The notes: a model not told the origin generated them from the letters alone. Shown: positions 25,001 through 40,000, counted from the first letter of the stretch. The stretch is 64,000 nt of DNA from Nectonema munidae (GCA_030549495.1 JAUIRK010000113.1:139501-203500), one strand, 5' to 3'. Made by a program: numbers and translations.

Positions 25001-28000
25001 TTTACACGTGGCTGTGAAAAGTCGGCATGGCTAAGGGAGGTGACAACGATAATTTACGGAATTCATCATGCATAATACACTAATATTATGAGAAAGATTA
25101 TCTCACTTTTCATTTTATGTTTTAAGAACGGGGCCTCTTCAAGGCACGGGACTTAATTTGATGACATCGGTCAAATCGGCTTGCAACCTGGGGCCCTTGG
25201 GATACTATACGGATTGTAGTATATATAAAAAGGTTTATTATAAGTAATAAGAGGACAACCAATCATACAATGATTCCATCTTTAAAATCAAATCACGGCC
25301 ATAAATTCTTTATTCATTTTCGGAATCCTTCTAGAAATCAATATTTCTTCCCTAATAATTCTTTCTTTATCATCGAAACATTTATGCAGTATTTTTAATT
25401 ATGAATCAGACTTAGCATACTTATTATTTTTATGATGAGTAACAAAATGGAGTCTAAGTGGAGAATTTGTTTTCTTGTGTTCAATGTCATGAATATGTTC
25501 TCTCAGCCTGAATATGACTGGTCCACTTGTTTCTCCTATATAATATTCGCTGCATAAATTACATGTAAGCTTGTATATATAATATTAAAATCATTGCGCC
25601 TAGTTTTATCAATTCTATTGCCTTTATCATCACATCCATGATTTTTGGCTTTACTATAAGTAATGATTAATATATAGGAGTTTAAATATTAGAGTTTTCT
25701 TTTTATCCTTCGTTGTATCGGAAGACAGGTAGGTATTTAATAAATTTTAATTAATCATATATGTATTAAAAAAGGAATAATTGACAAAACTTGCGGGAAT
25801 ATATTATTTTTTTGAAATTGATTTTAATTTTATTCAATTCATCTTCTTTATGCTGAAATGTTCTGCAATGTCCGTCTACTCGATATAAATAATAATAATA
25901 ATTTGTAATTAATGCTAGCTTAACTTTAAAAGATTGTCCAGAGTTATGATTAATTGTAATTCCTTTGTCTGCTGTCTTTCTGAAGATTTTTCGCAGAAAA
26001 AGAGAAATATCAAAATTCTCTATAATTTTATTTCATCTACAAAATAACAAAACGATATGTAGTAGTGAACAACATAGTTAGATAAACGGTAAAGAGCCAG
26101 CATTTACATCTATTTTTCTATATCTCCATGCACTAATCCTATCCTTTTTCAGATTAGGGGCAATATTTTTTATCGTCATGAACATGATATTTGGAAATCT
26201 ATCAGCGATTGACGCATTTATTGCAGAGAAGAAATTCTTTGTGTAAGTTCTCTTTCTTTATTCGCTATATATGCTTTACGCTTTATTCGGTTTTTGTCAA
26301 AGGGTTCTCTATACATTACTCCGGGCCTTTTGAACAGCTATAGCAGTCATTCTCACCCTTGTTCCCTTATGGAGCCTTTTTGAACTGAAAAATCTTGTGG
26401 ATACCTTATTTCATTTCAATTTTCAAGTTCTTAATCTCTATTTTTATTTGTTTACTCGATTAATTGTATATTTATTAAAAATGAACTTGACGTCTCGAAG
26501 CTTCTAATTAAGTCAATGAAAGAAAGAAAGATTTATTCATACAATTATAAAAAAAAAAAACTAAATAGAATAGACAATATATTTTCATATTTTCAATATT
26601 GAAAGTTTTTTTAATTCTTTTTTATCAAAAAGAATGACGAGAAACATGAAGAGAACATTTGTATATAATAAATATTTCGTTAACAAATTATGAATAGAGT
26701 AAAAATAAATTCTATTTTAAACCACTTTAGTATCTAGCGTTATTCAACAAGATATGAAGATGGAAAAGCAGCTACATGTAACTGAGCTTTTGGCCATAAT
26801 ATATCATCAGAACGTTTACTCAACGAAATCAAATTTTTTATTTAAAAAACATTTAAATTTTAGTTTTAACATGGAATTTTTGCATAATTTGATGGACTCC
26901 AAATTTCAAATAATTTTATACGGACCCTATGAAAATATTGTGGACATCTTAGGGTCAACATGGACCACGTTGAGAAAACTGAGCTATAATTTAGTTTGAA
27001 TATAATTTAGTGGTGTTTAAACAAGTTCCAGGATTCTTAATTTTTTTAATATAAAATATAAAAATATTGATAAAAAATATTTCTTTCGTAGTTTGTAAAT
27101 CATTCAAAATCTGAAAAAAGAAATTTTTTTTATCAATTTTTCATTTTTACATTTTTTATCGATCAGTACATAAAGAAAACGAGCCTTAATGGTTGTTAGG
27201 GTGTACCTATCAGCTTAATAGGTGAAGGCCAGTGATTAGATCCTCAATGTTCTTCACTCTTGAAAACTAAATCTCAAAATTGATTAATCATATTAAAGCA
27301 TACTGCGAGCCTTATGTCTGAAAGTGTTTTGATATCCCGCCAACTAACCAACATAAAGAAATTTAACAATGGGAATGCTTGGTCTATAATGACACCTACC
27401 TTAAAAAGCTCAAATAATATAAGTTAAAAATTATCATAATACAAAATTATCATTTTATTAATTTCAATAAAAAGTGATTTTCCATGAACAATCATGAGCA
27501 ATACTTCTATTTCAGAATTTCATTAAAGATAACATTCAACTATTACAGAAACGCAACCCTGTATGAGGCTATTAGGGTCTTGTTCTTGTAGCTAGAATAT
27601 AGATTCACTTTAAAACAAATAACTTTAAAAGTAAATGATAAAAAAACAGACTAAATCATTTTTTGATAATATTTTAAAAATCACAAGCATTTTAAGACAA
27701 ATGCAGATTCAAGTTGATAACTTCTTTGCACGAGAAATTGATTTCAAGGGCATGGAAGATCAGTTCAATTTACGCACCTCACACTTTGCGTGTGAAATGG
27801 AAACAATTATAAAAAAACTGTAGATCAAACTTATTGATTGTCATGCCGAAAACTCTTTAAAGTGGATGTTTGAAAGTAAACTGATGATCGAGGTGTGCGC
27901 CTCTATAAAAATCTGAAAAATTTCGCAGAAAGATCTTTGTATTGCTTGCATCAACTTACATATGTGAGTAAACTTTTTCAATAATGAAAGTTAATAATTC

Positions 28001-31000
28001 TATGTGCAGAACAATTTGCACAGACTCAAATCTTCAGTCAGTCTTAAGTATCAGGAAAGTCATGTTTAGAAAGAATTTTAAGTAATTTCTTAATCTCCGT
28101 GTTCTGGAGTAACCGCATTCTCCTTTGATTGATTAATAAAAATTAACTTCCTTTATTTTGGCCTTCTTACCCTTTAACAATGCCACTCTTTCATTTAAAA
28201 GTTTTTGCGCACCTCCACTAGAAAAACAATTCAGTTGCGAAAGCTTATTTATTTTTTCCAACCCTTTTTAAGCTAATCAAATGAATGACGTGATTTTAAT
28301 GGCAAATTTAGACTATTGTCAAATTTTTATACATTTTATCTTTGCAATCCTACATTTTCACATATTTTTTCTCTATTTGATTGGAAGACATGAAACTTTA
28401 AATGGCTTCTATCACATCTTCGTTTACTTCATCTGCAAAGTCTTTTGTGATTTGATACCTCTCCGAATTTTGCCAGTATTCATCACAAGTTCAATTGCAT
28501 ACTTCATGGTTGGTACGTAAATTTGTCTAACTTATTTTTAACAAACTCTATTAAATTCAATGTTGCTCGATGGTTTAGGTTTAGGGTTAAATTCCAGACA
28601 AATAGCTTTTTCGTTTTCAAATATACTACTTTTTTTGGGTTTCATGACATTTCATCACCCGACATTTTATCACATAAAAGTTTTATGGATTATGGAAAGG
28701 ATTAAGATTATTGGGTGTGTAACTATCTATGTAGTTCCCCTCTCGGCTGGAAATAGTATACAGGAAAAGTCAACATAATAAGCAGAAAGTAAGAATATGT
28801 ATTATACATTGTATATATGATATATAAAAGCAATCATCTTCTTATAAAAAAAGGTACAATGATGAAGCTCTGGAGAGGAAGTAGTTTAGCTTTAATTTTC
28901 TTATAAAAACTGTACTATAATGAAGCACCTAAATGTACCATAATTTTCTTATGATTTTGACCTAATCCTAACCCTAACATTTTGGCATGACCCGTATTAG
29001 AAGAATATTTATCTAATTAACTAACTAATTAATTGACTAAGTTAACTAATTATATCTAACAAATGATCTTTATCTAATTAAAAACACATTACTTGATTAT
29101 TTAACATTCTATCTAACTTCAACAACGCGTTTATTCTTTTCTGGGTTGTTGTCATAGTAGAGGATAGATGTTCTCAATGGTAATAGTTAATTTGGCGTAA
29201 TTTTCCTCATGCTAAGAGAAATGTTTTATCAAATTATATTATACTTCAAAAAGAACTTAAAAGTTTGTTTTCTGCTCATTTTGACTGCTTTTTTCTGTTT
29301 AAAAACTAATTTGGTTTAATTTTTTAGATTTCCTAAAGTTCGATTTCCTTCTTGCGGTTTTGATAAGCTTTTGCAACCTAGCTTTTTTAAGTCAAAATAA
29401 CCAATATTTAAATTTATTCTTGTTTTTTATCTTTGATAAATTTATATACATATTCATTGATAAGTATTGTCTAACTTATAATGTTTCTGATAAAAATATT
29501 TATTACAAATCAAAAGCAAGATATCTTCTTTTACAATTAGCGCCCCCGCATCCTTATGTAAAAAAAAGAATCCATGATAAGCAATCACTAATAAGTAAAA
29601 AATTTTAAAACTATATGAATTTGATTTAAAACGTAACTTATAGAGGAATCATTTAATAAGATCTCCATAAAGAGTAGCATCCAATAGAATTTTACACGGC
29701 ATTATTTTCTTTGAATTTTGAGTTTCAAATGTGACCCAACTCAATGCTTGTTCTTATTCATATAATTTAGGATTTCAAGCAGATTTTGTCAAATGGTGCA
29801 TATTTTTCTTCGTATTGTGTCTGGTGACGAGTACTTCAAGCTCAATATGCTTCATTTGTTCCACCCTATTGAATACTGTAGCAGCGGCATTTCCCATATG
29901 TGGCATTATTTTTACTGTTATGATGGTAAATAACGGCTTTATATTATTCTTTCTAAATTTCATTTAAAATTCACTTTAGGTCTTTGGCGGGCTTTTGGTG
30001 AATCTGAGCAGTTTACCTCTTGTCATATTTTGGCTGCAGTACTTGAGCATATTTCGATACGGATACTATGTAAGTTTTCTTTCTTGCCTCCTTTATTTCT
30101 CTTGCCTTGTTTATCTATTCCGTTTTAAATGGGAAATAGTGGAAGTCTATTTTTTTATTCTATTTTACTTTTATATATATTAGCTATTGATAGATGTCCT
30201 AAGGACTGAAATATTTTCATTTTTCATAATTAAAACAATTAGCACAATAAAGTCACCTTTTTTATGTAACTATTCTATTTCTAAATGATCTTTAGGCGTT
30301 GATTTATATAAACTTTAATTTTCCTTTTTTGAAACCCTGTTTTCTTGTCTCTATGTTCGAGTAAATTTTTTTTATATATCTTGCCTATTCGTTTTCTTGG
30401 CCGAGCTGGAACATCTAGAGAGCAGGTCCGCACGCTGTGGATAGTGGAAAGCCCATCAGATATGGTGGTTAGCTGCAGACATAAGCCAGCTTAGCTTGAT
30501 GAATAAGCTTTCCCGAACAAACAGCGACCACATAACAAGACGGAGTAGTAGATTGGGTGAATCCTTTCTACAGGTTAAATTGCTCCATGTTCAGGACGAT
30601 GTCGTGACACGGCGAGTAAGGCCGCCTTCAAATAAGCCTAGTTACTGCTGCCTTGCCGTTAGTCAAATTAGACAAGGAGACCTCACCACGTAATACAAAC
30701 TAGAGAACAAAAATGAAGTTTGCTCTCTTTTTCTAGACCTGAGCCATGCCTTTGACTATATTCCTCATTGTCTTCTTCTATCCAAATTAAAGCTATATGG
30801 ATTCTCAGATGCTGCAATTAGGTTTTTTAGAGCATACTTCAAAAATAGATATCAAACTGTTTATATTAACAATTGCTTCTCAAGCAAGAAAAAAGGTTCC
30901 TCCGGTGTGCCCCAAGGTACAATTTTAGCTCCACTTTTCTTTAATATATTCATGAATGACCTTCCAAATGTTACGCCGTATGTAAAAATTCGAATGTGCG

Positions 31001-34000
31001 CAGATGATACAACTGTACTATTTTCTAATAGTACTTTGAATGAAACTTTTCTAGAAGTAAATATAAGACTAATTAAGGAATTCCTTATAGCCCTATTAAT
31101 CCTTCATACGCCGATTTTTTTCATCAAAACTTGGATTTCAAAAAGTATTGAAATTCAATTTTTTAGGCCTATTCGTTAACAACAACCTAACATGGTCTGA
31201 TCATGTGTCACACATTTCGCGCAAACTAGCTTATATTTGTGGCATGCTGAAACATGACAAAAGATTCCTGCCCACTAAAACAATGAACACCCTTTAGAAA
31301 AGTCTTCATCTAAGGTACAGTACTTTCACCTGGGGTCACACAAAAGACACTACTCTCATTTTCATTCAAAAAAGGATTTTGAGAGTTATTTTCAGTTGCC
31401 ACCCAATTTCTCACACTAACAATATCTTTCTCATAAATTCTCTATTGAAACTTGGCGACATACACAATCTCAGTGTCTACCTCATTTTATACAAATACAT
31501 ATACTCGATGCTCCTTCAATTCATCTCTTTCAACTTTCAAAAAGACAGAACTTCGCCTCGCCTTATTCACAAAATGTCCCTACCTTTCTATAAATATACA
31601 ACATCAAAGCATTCCTTCTCTTACAAGGTATCCACCCTCTTCAATAGCTCTTTTTTCCGCTCCTATTTCTATAAAGCCGCTACAAAAATGATTTTTATCT
31701 TTTTGTCTTCAATCCTACAACTCTCACTCTGAATGCTCCATCTCTAACTGCTGTGTTTGTAGGTAAAATAGTTACCCCGACCCCTCCTAGTATTTGTTTC
31801 TAATGAAAAAAAAACACCACATCTCCTTTTTTTTTTGGGGAAATTATTTTCATCACATATAACTCACGGAACTGTGGTGTATTTCTTATTTGTCGTGTTT
31901 TTACCAATTTTATCACCATGTTGGCGTCTCCAAGCGGCTGTTTTGGGCGTTGACATCAACTTTCAAAAGTCATCTTTGTGTGTTTTCTAAAACATCCTAT
32001 TTTTTTTTAAATATCTTTCTATATAGCATACACTAACTTCCATTTTTTTTGTCATACTTTTGAAAATAAAAATTATTATTATTTTTTTTAGCGAACGTAA
32101 AATAATATAATTATTTATAATTTTCCTTTTTATTTCCTTCTTCTAAATGATTTTTTTAGTTTTTATCAATATTCAAAATGTGGCACTAGTATACTAGCAT
32201 TTGAAAAGTATGCTTCTTGCTTGATAGAAATTACTTTTAAATTTGATTTAAAAATTATCCAAATGCTAATTTTTAAAATTAATCAACTTAATTTTGACTT
32301 GTTGTCTATTATTCTTGTGTATTATTAATTGGGAGTGGTGCACAATATCTTAAAATGTTATTAATTTTAATACTTGGTTTTAAAATAACAATTTTATAGC
32401 ATTGGTTTGATATGTTTAACAAACTTTTAATTAATATCTCTAATTTAAATTTAAAGGCTTCCTTTAAATCAAACAAAAAAGTGATGGTAAACTTAGCAAC
32501 ACAAAATAATAACATATAAAAGTTTGCAATTCATTAGTAAATTCTTTTAAGATATTTTTTATATTCGTTTAGGCTCTAACCATCAATGAATTTTTGGGGA
32601 TTCAATTCTGCGATGATCAGACCACACTTGAAAAGGAAAACCAAACTGAAGCAAAATGGTATTTTTTATTTTTCATATTCTAAGTGAGGGAGGCAAAATA
32701 AATAAGTCTAAAATGGAACAAGTCTCCAAGCGCTTTAATGATTTTGACCTTTGTAAAAATAGTTTTAAAAAATGACAGCCCCATTCTTATTTCACTGTTG
32801 TGCACAGATTACACACTCCTCCATATACGATTGATTGATCAATGTAAGAGAAAATCAATCATCGGAACAAAAATTAAATTGAAGATAATATCAGGAAATT
32901 TGGTATTCCCAAACAGAAATCTTTTTACGTGAAAAAACAAGATAATATAACTTATGCTTATAAATAATAATCGGTAACCGGACAATTTCTCCCTGGACAA
33001 TTTCTACAAAAGTTAATCCTCCACCCCTTCCCCCAAACAACTGTCTATATATATTTAATAAATCGAATCATTTAAAAAAATATGAATAATTTTAGAGTTA
33101 GTATTTCTGATGTAATTAATTATGATTAAATTGTGTAGTTTAAAAATTAATTTTTTTTTTATTTTTAGATCTTTTTCATATTTTTTAAACGTTTTTTTCA
33201 ATAATTTTTCCATAGTTAAAATGTTTTTTTTCATTTTTTTAAACAATCCGATTTTTAAATAAATATATCTTGGGCGCGGGCGTCAAATATGCAAGGTTCT
33301 TGATGTTCAAATTTGTCTCCAAGCCGTGCTCTCTTAGATATGAGCTCTTGCTCTCGTATGGATGTTGGCTTCTCAGCTAACTCTTTGTACTCTGGAATAT
33401 CTATCAAGAAAACCCAGAAATCGAGAGGATGTTTAGATATCTTTAACTGCATTTAGTGAATAATAATTAGCTTTATTAAAATATAATATTGATCAGTTTC
33501 ATTTTCGTAAAATGGATTGAGAACCCAAATATTGAAGGTGAGGCTGTCATTTTCATTCTCTGAAAAATATAAGTCAGTTTTTTGCATCAAAGTAAGATGT
33601 TTATTACTCAAGAATGCTCTTCATATCTCTATATTTTATAGTGTATCAAACTCAAAATGTTAATTTATGAGATTAATTTATATATTATTCTTTTGTTCCT
33701 ATAATAACCTGTTTTGAGTTCTAATTTCTTCTTCTTCTTGTATAGTATCTGTTCTTCTCCATTCAAATGTGTTCTTCGCCACATGCTCTCGTGTAGATAG
33801 CTTCAAAAAGCAGAAAAAACTTTCCTTTCCTCATTGCTTTTCCACGTTTTCATCTTCCGTTTGAATCCATTTATAGAAATAAGAACACTTTTTATTCATC
33901 AATTTCTATATGATTCAGTGTGACACAATTTTACTTTGAGCACTTTGCAAATACATATACTTCAGACGATTTTTAGGTTTTTATAACGCCTACCGCTTTG

Positions 34001-37000
34001 ATTTACAAATTATACCGTTTTTTGCTAGTTTCGTAGTATGACCTCATTGGCAGTTCCAAATGTTAAAGTTACTTCAAATGATACTTCTACTTTAAAGCAT
34101 CCATTTCTGTGTCGAACAAGTCTAGTTATAGGTATGAGAAATGCCATATGCTCAATTCTGGCATCAAAGTTTTCTTTTACTCCCTCTTATTAGTGGGCAC
34201 CCAAAGCAAAGCGGCCCCTAGTGCCAAGAGCTTCCCTTACCAGAAATCTTCTAGCGGGGCAAAGGAATGGGAAAATTGAAGAAAAAAATGAAAGCTAAAT
34301 CAGTCATCAATTCATCATATTTTGAAGCCTCACTCGTCAATGTATAAAATACAACTTTATTATCTTTCATTAAATCTGAATTCTTATTTTATTTTCAGTG
34401 CGTGAATAATCCCTTAATCCACGCCTCTGATATAACTGTTAATCAGGAAAGCAAAATTTTCATGAGTTCATTATTTTCAAAGGGTCATTATTTGGTCGTT
34501 GTTTACATTAGCGCCAATATCTTTCTACTAGCAATTATAACATCAATTCGTTATTTGAGGAGTTGTTATGCTCACTCTACAAGTTTGATGATGAAAAACA
34601 TTTTCCATTTTTCTACAATGAAAAGATCTCAAAATTAACATTTATCTCATCATTGCACACTTAGAAAGCGTCTCTTTAGACAAGAATTGATCGAGTACCA
34701 AAATTACCCTTCAGTGTCATCAGTGCTCGATGTTCTTGACTATGGAACAAAGTGCATAACTACAATGAGTAGGTTGCATTTGCCTATCCAACGAAGAGAG
34801 GATTCTATTTGAATCAGGGAAAAAGCATAAATGCTTATCTATTCCGGAAACGTAGTCATAATCTTATGCACCCGAAACAAGTTGTTCACTCCTCATTTTA
34901 TCTCGTCCACCCCTATAACGTTGAAAAACACTGAACTAGCAAGTTTATACTACTTTTACTAATTTTTTTACTTTTTTTCAAAAACGGATTATATATATAT
35001 TATTTTTATAAATAATTTAAAATTTATAAATACTTAACTTTTTATGATTTTTTATAATGAATATTTATTTTTTTACAAATTTAAAATTTTATTTTTCAGT
35101 TATTTACTTAGTAAAAATTACTAGCCTAAATGTATACACTAATTTTTTAAGTAGTTTAATGACCAGTAACAAATAATGGAAAAAATATTTTAATTCGCGA
35201 AATGTCACCATTCAGTTCGATGTTGACAGGAAATTGTATGCGCGTGTGAAATATTTATGACAGGACATAAACATCTTCTAAGCTAAAGTGTATATCGCGT
35301 AAACAGAATTTTATACCATTTTCACTTCCCTCTCACTTTTTTGCAATTCAAGACACCCTTTTGCAATTCTATTACACCATCTGGCAATTCCGTTACATCA
35401 TTTTACAAATCAATTACACATTTTTGGAATTCCTTTAAATCCCTTTGAAATTTGGTTACACTCTTTTGTAATTTTGTTGCATCTTTTTTAATTTTTTTTA
35501 TTCTTTCGAAATGTGCTCATTATATAAAAGAAATAATAGTTTTTCAAAATCAAATTATATTGCAAAAAAACAAATTTATCGAAAAAATATGCGTGTTTCA
35601 GTATGAATTTTTTTAGATTTTGTCTAATTTTATTGATCACCAATGAGATAAACACTATTAATGAATCAGAAAAACGGCCTGAATTTAATAGCTAATAACT
35701 ATTCAAAAAATTCAATTAGAATTTTATAAAAAAAATTCAGAATTAAAAAAAATTAATTATGACTAAAACAGTATACCTTTTTTACATATATTTTAAATAA
35801 CTAAAAATTGTTTACAGTTATAAATTATTATTAGTGATGGAACATGAAATTCCAAAAAATTTAATCAATTTGGCTTCTTTTTTCCTCAAATTTTTTTGAG
35901 AATTTTTTTTTTCTTTTTGGATTAAATATGATTATCTGACTAGTGTTTACTTTTTGATGGAGAATTGTAAAATTCATCAAAATTTTAATTTTTAAAGATT
36001 TTGATTTACATTTTAAAATGGAGTATTTATCGCCGTATTCTTATATGCTCAATGCAATTTAGCACACATTTTCCAATATTATAAATAACGGTGAAAACTT
36101 TTTAAGCAAAAGAAAATAAAAGATCATTTAGTTCAAATTATTGAACAACCAATAAAGACAATAAATCCTAAAGACAGTCAAAACTGTTTTTTCTCACTTA
36201 GGAAGGAGACATTCAAAAATGTTTCATTCTCCACGAATTTAAAATAATTTGTCTTTGAATGATTGAAATTTCTTTATATTCAAAAATTAGGCTTAAATTT
36301 TAAAATGTACCAGAAGGATTGCAAAAATGCATTTTGGAATAGCAAAAGGATGCAATAGAATTGCCAAAAGGTGTAACGGAATTTCAAAAAGGCGTAATTG
36401 TAGAAAGACGTAATGGAGTTGCAAAAAGGGTGTGATGGAACTGAAAATGGTATTCATCAATGGATTGTAATATCATCGTAGTTTCACATTGTTGTAATCT
36501 TTTTAGCATATAATATTTAAAATCGTGCAAATTGCAAAGTATAAGTAATAACTTTTGTAACATCGTATGAGGTAGCAAAATTTGAACAGAAAGTTTGATA
36601 TTTTTACAGAAAGTTTGATATTTTTTGATTTTTTAAAGAATATTTTTCGATTCTTTGATTACAGAATTTTATTTTGATTATTTGACAAATATAATATTTT
36701 GCAAATTGCAAAGTATAGGTAATAACTTTTGTAACATCGTATAAGGTAGCAAAATATGAACAGAAAGTTTGATATTTTTTGATTTTTTAAAGAATATTTT
36801 TCGGAAAGTTTGATATTTTTACAGAAAGTTTGATATTTTTTGATTTTTTAAAGAATATTTTTCGATTCTTTGATTACAGAATTTTATTTTGATTATTTGA
36901 CAAATATAATATTTAAAATCGTGCAAATTGCAAAATATAGGTAATAACTTTTGTAACATCGTATAAGGTAGCAAAATATGAACAGAAAGTTTGATATTTT

Positions 37001-40000
37001 TTGATTTTTTAAAGAATATTTTTCGATTCTTTGATTACAGAATTTTATTTTGATTATTTGATAAAATATATTATATAGGTTGGAGATGAATTATCGCGGT
37101 ATACAGGTTGGAGATGAACCAACGTAGTATACAAATGTATATAGGTAATAACTTATGTAGCATCGTCTCCCCGAATGAGGTATATCAAATCTTACATCTA
37201 GCAGAATGTGTACAGAAAGTTGAACATTGTCTCCCTAGTTATTTGTACATGGAATAGAAACCATCGTAGTATACAGGTTGGAGATGAATCATCGTAGTAT
37301 ACAGGTTGGAGATGAATCATTGTAGTATATAGTTTGGAGATGAATCATCGTAGAATACAGGTTGGAGAAGAATCATCGTAATATACGGGTTGGAGATAAC
37401 ACGCAAGTTGTCTACCCGCGTTCAACCGTACAGGTTATGAGAATATATCATTACATATTAGAGAAGAGTTTTCTAAACTCTTTATACTGAAAAAATATTT
37501 CTTCAATATACAAATAAATTTAGATGAGAATATATCATTACATATTAGAGAAGAGTTTTCTAAACTCTTTATACTGAAAAAATATTTCTTCAATATACAA
37601 ATAAATTTAGATTCTGAAAGTAGAGTCGCTTTATAATTGGGCTGGAAATTGTCACAGAATATAGGTAAAAATTTGTCCAAATGAAAAAAGCTTTAGTTAA
37701 AAATGCATCCCTTATCTCCTTAAATTTAATGCAGTAAACAATAATAAAAATAATATTTATCCAAAACATATTTTTTCGAATCAAAGTGTAAATCAAACCC
37801 GCATTTAAATTTTGGTTGATAAATTCAAAATCTACAAATAAATTTAGATTCTGAGAGTAGATTCGCTTTATAATTGTGTTAGAAATTATCACATAATATA
37901 GGTAAAAATTTGTCCAAATGAAAGGAGCTTTAGTTTAAAATGCATCCCTTATAAAGGTTGTATCTAATCTAAATAAAAGTCGACTATGATTATCCAACAA
38001 AACTCATTATTTATTCAATGTGGATGTCGAAAATTATAATTATTTTATAAAAATATAGAAATAAATTTAGGATTAAAGTGAAAAAAAAATAAATTCATGA
38101 GATTACTTATTGATAAAAATTGATTAAAACACATATTTTGATCTATTTATATAAAACACGAGTTCATCTGTATAGATAGCGTAAAGATTTAAATGTATGG
38201 TATATATTCTATAAAATATTTTATATGGTTTCTATTGAAAAGAACATGAATAGCAGTTAGGAATTACACATACCGATCTGTATTTTTCAGTATACTCTAT
38301 TTTCAGTGTTTTTTTGAAAGACCCAATATTTAGATTTATAAGGTTGAGTATATGGGTATTCGAATTCCAAAAGTTTGATAATTTATATTTTAGGGTTTGA
38401 TAATATTTCACTCTGTTATAGTAAGGCAAACGAGCTATATTTTTGTTGCGAAGGTCATATCTGAAATCATAAGAGAAAAAGTCTAAAATATTGTTAAAAA
38501 TTTTGGGTAACTTCCAAATTTATTTATCCAATTCGTATAAAAAAGAATTGGAATTAATTAGCAAAGCAGAAATGATTTATTCAATATGAAGGGTTAAATA
38601 AATGGATGAATAACAAGAAAAATGCAGTGAATAAAATAATATTAGAAATATAAATAAAGTATTTTAAAAGAAGCATATCGTTGAGATACGGTGAATTGAA
38701 GACTGCTAAACTTTCGAAAGTGAACATTTTCTACACTAACAAAAATTTAATATTAATTAACTTTTATATTTCAAAAATTTTAAATATGTCTTCTGGAAGA
38801 TTTTGAAAAATTTGATGAAATTTTGTATTTTGTAAATATTTTTTTTGTTTTGCAATAAAACCGCTTTCAAAATGGAATACTTAAAACAACTATTAAATAT
38901 TTTATACGTTATTACAATGATATGAAGAATAATAATAATTAATTTCGAAAAGTGATTAAAGATTAGATATTTTTAAGTCAATTTTTTTTATCATTCAAGT
39001 CATATTTTAAGTGGTAATTTTTTCAGATTTTAAATTGACTATTTTTCCATAAAATCTGTGTTTAAAGCAGAAAAGAGAACCAACTTTTGCAGCACATTTT
39101 TTGATGACAAAATTTGTATCGTCTTTGCCCCATGCATTTCTGTCCTCTATGACACTTAACTCAACTTATGATGCTTCAAAATACTATTCTATAAAAACTT
39201 CTTTACTTTCTTATCTAAAACAAACCGATCATCATGATTAGCACATATCTCCAGTTGATCAAATGTTAAGCGGTGTGATCTAATGAATATTCTACGAGTG
39301 ATTCTACAATTTTCTTACAAGTATGATAAGTTCTACGTTTTCAAAACTACAGTTAGTATTATAACTTGTCAAAGCTGGGTCAGTCTTACCCTGGCTACGT
39401 TTATCTTGGGGCACAATAGCATAACTTGAAAGGAAGGCTGCCGTTTTGCCTCGCTTCCTTTGTTTCAGAAATATCCTTCCAATTTTTCAAAGACTATACA
39501 AAATAAATAAGTGTAAGAAGCTTATTGTCGAAGAATTCTAAAAAAAATAAGCAATCCTTAAAATTAGTAAAGGGTATACTTGTAATCTTACAAAGTATGG
39601 AAAAAGAATCTTGGTAAAAACGATCACTCTTCAAAAGACGAAACGTTTTCAAATTATTTTCTTTTTTATGGAAAATAATTTAAGTGTGCGGTTTTCCAAT
39701 CTCATTGATATTTGCGCATAAATTGAATAGTTTGAGAAAAAGTTAAGCTTCATTACCAAACTGTGAAATTTTGTGAACAAAATGTTGAAAATTTGTATTT
39801 AAAGTGAGAAAACCGCAATTATAAAGTAATGTAAAAAAATAAGTATCAGAATATTTAGTACAAAATCATGAACAGACAAGCACGTATATGTACATATTTA
39901 CCCAATGAAAATACCATTAAGAAATGGTGGAAAAAACTTTGTCTTCAATGTCTAGATGCAAATTGTTCATCAGGTCATCAATTGAAAATTTTAGGACTCT

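Noticed and set aside
29328-29390. TTTTTTAG followed by a frame reading DFLKFDFLLAVLISFCNLAF as an alternative ABCG exon
   Set aside because: Exon 6 joins exon 7 (29771) in perfect phase and gives the expected YFMVG-FQADF. The extra piece has no donor in place and aligns poorly with the family; low-complexity hydrophobic translation is common here.
36481-37435. A CRISPR-like array
   Set aside because: The repeats are contiguous and diverged, without regular unique spacers, and the genome is eukaryotic.
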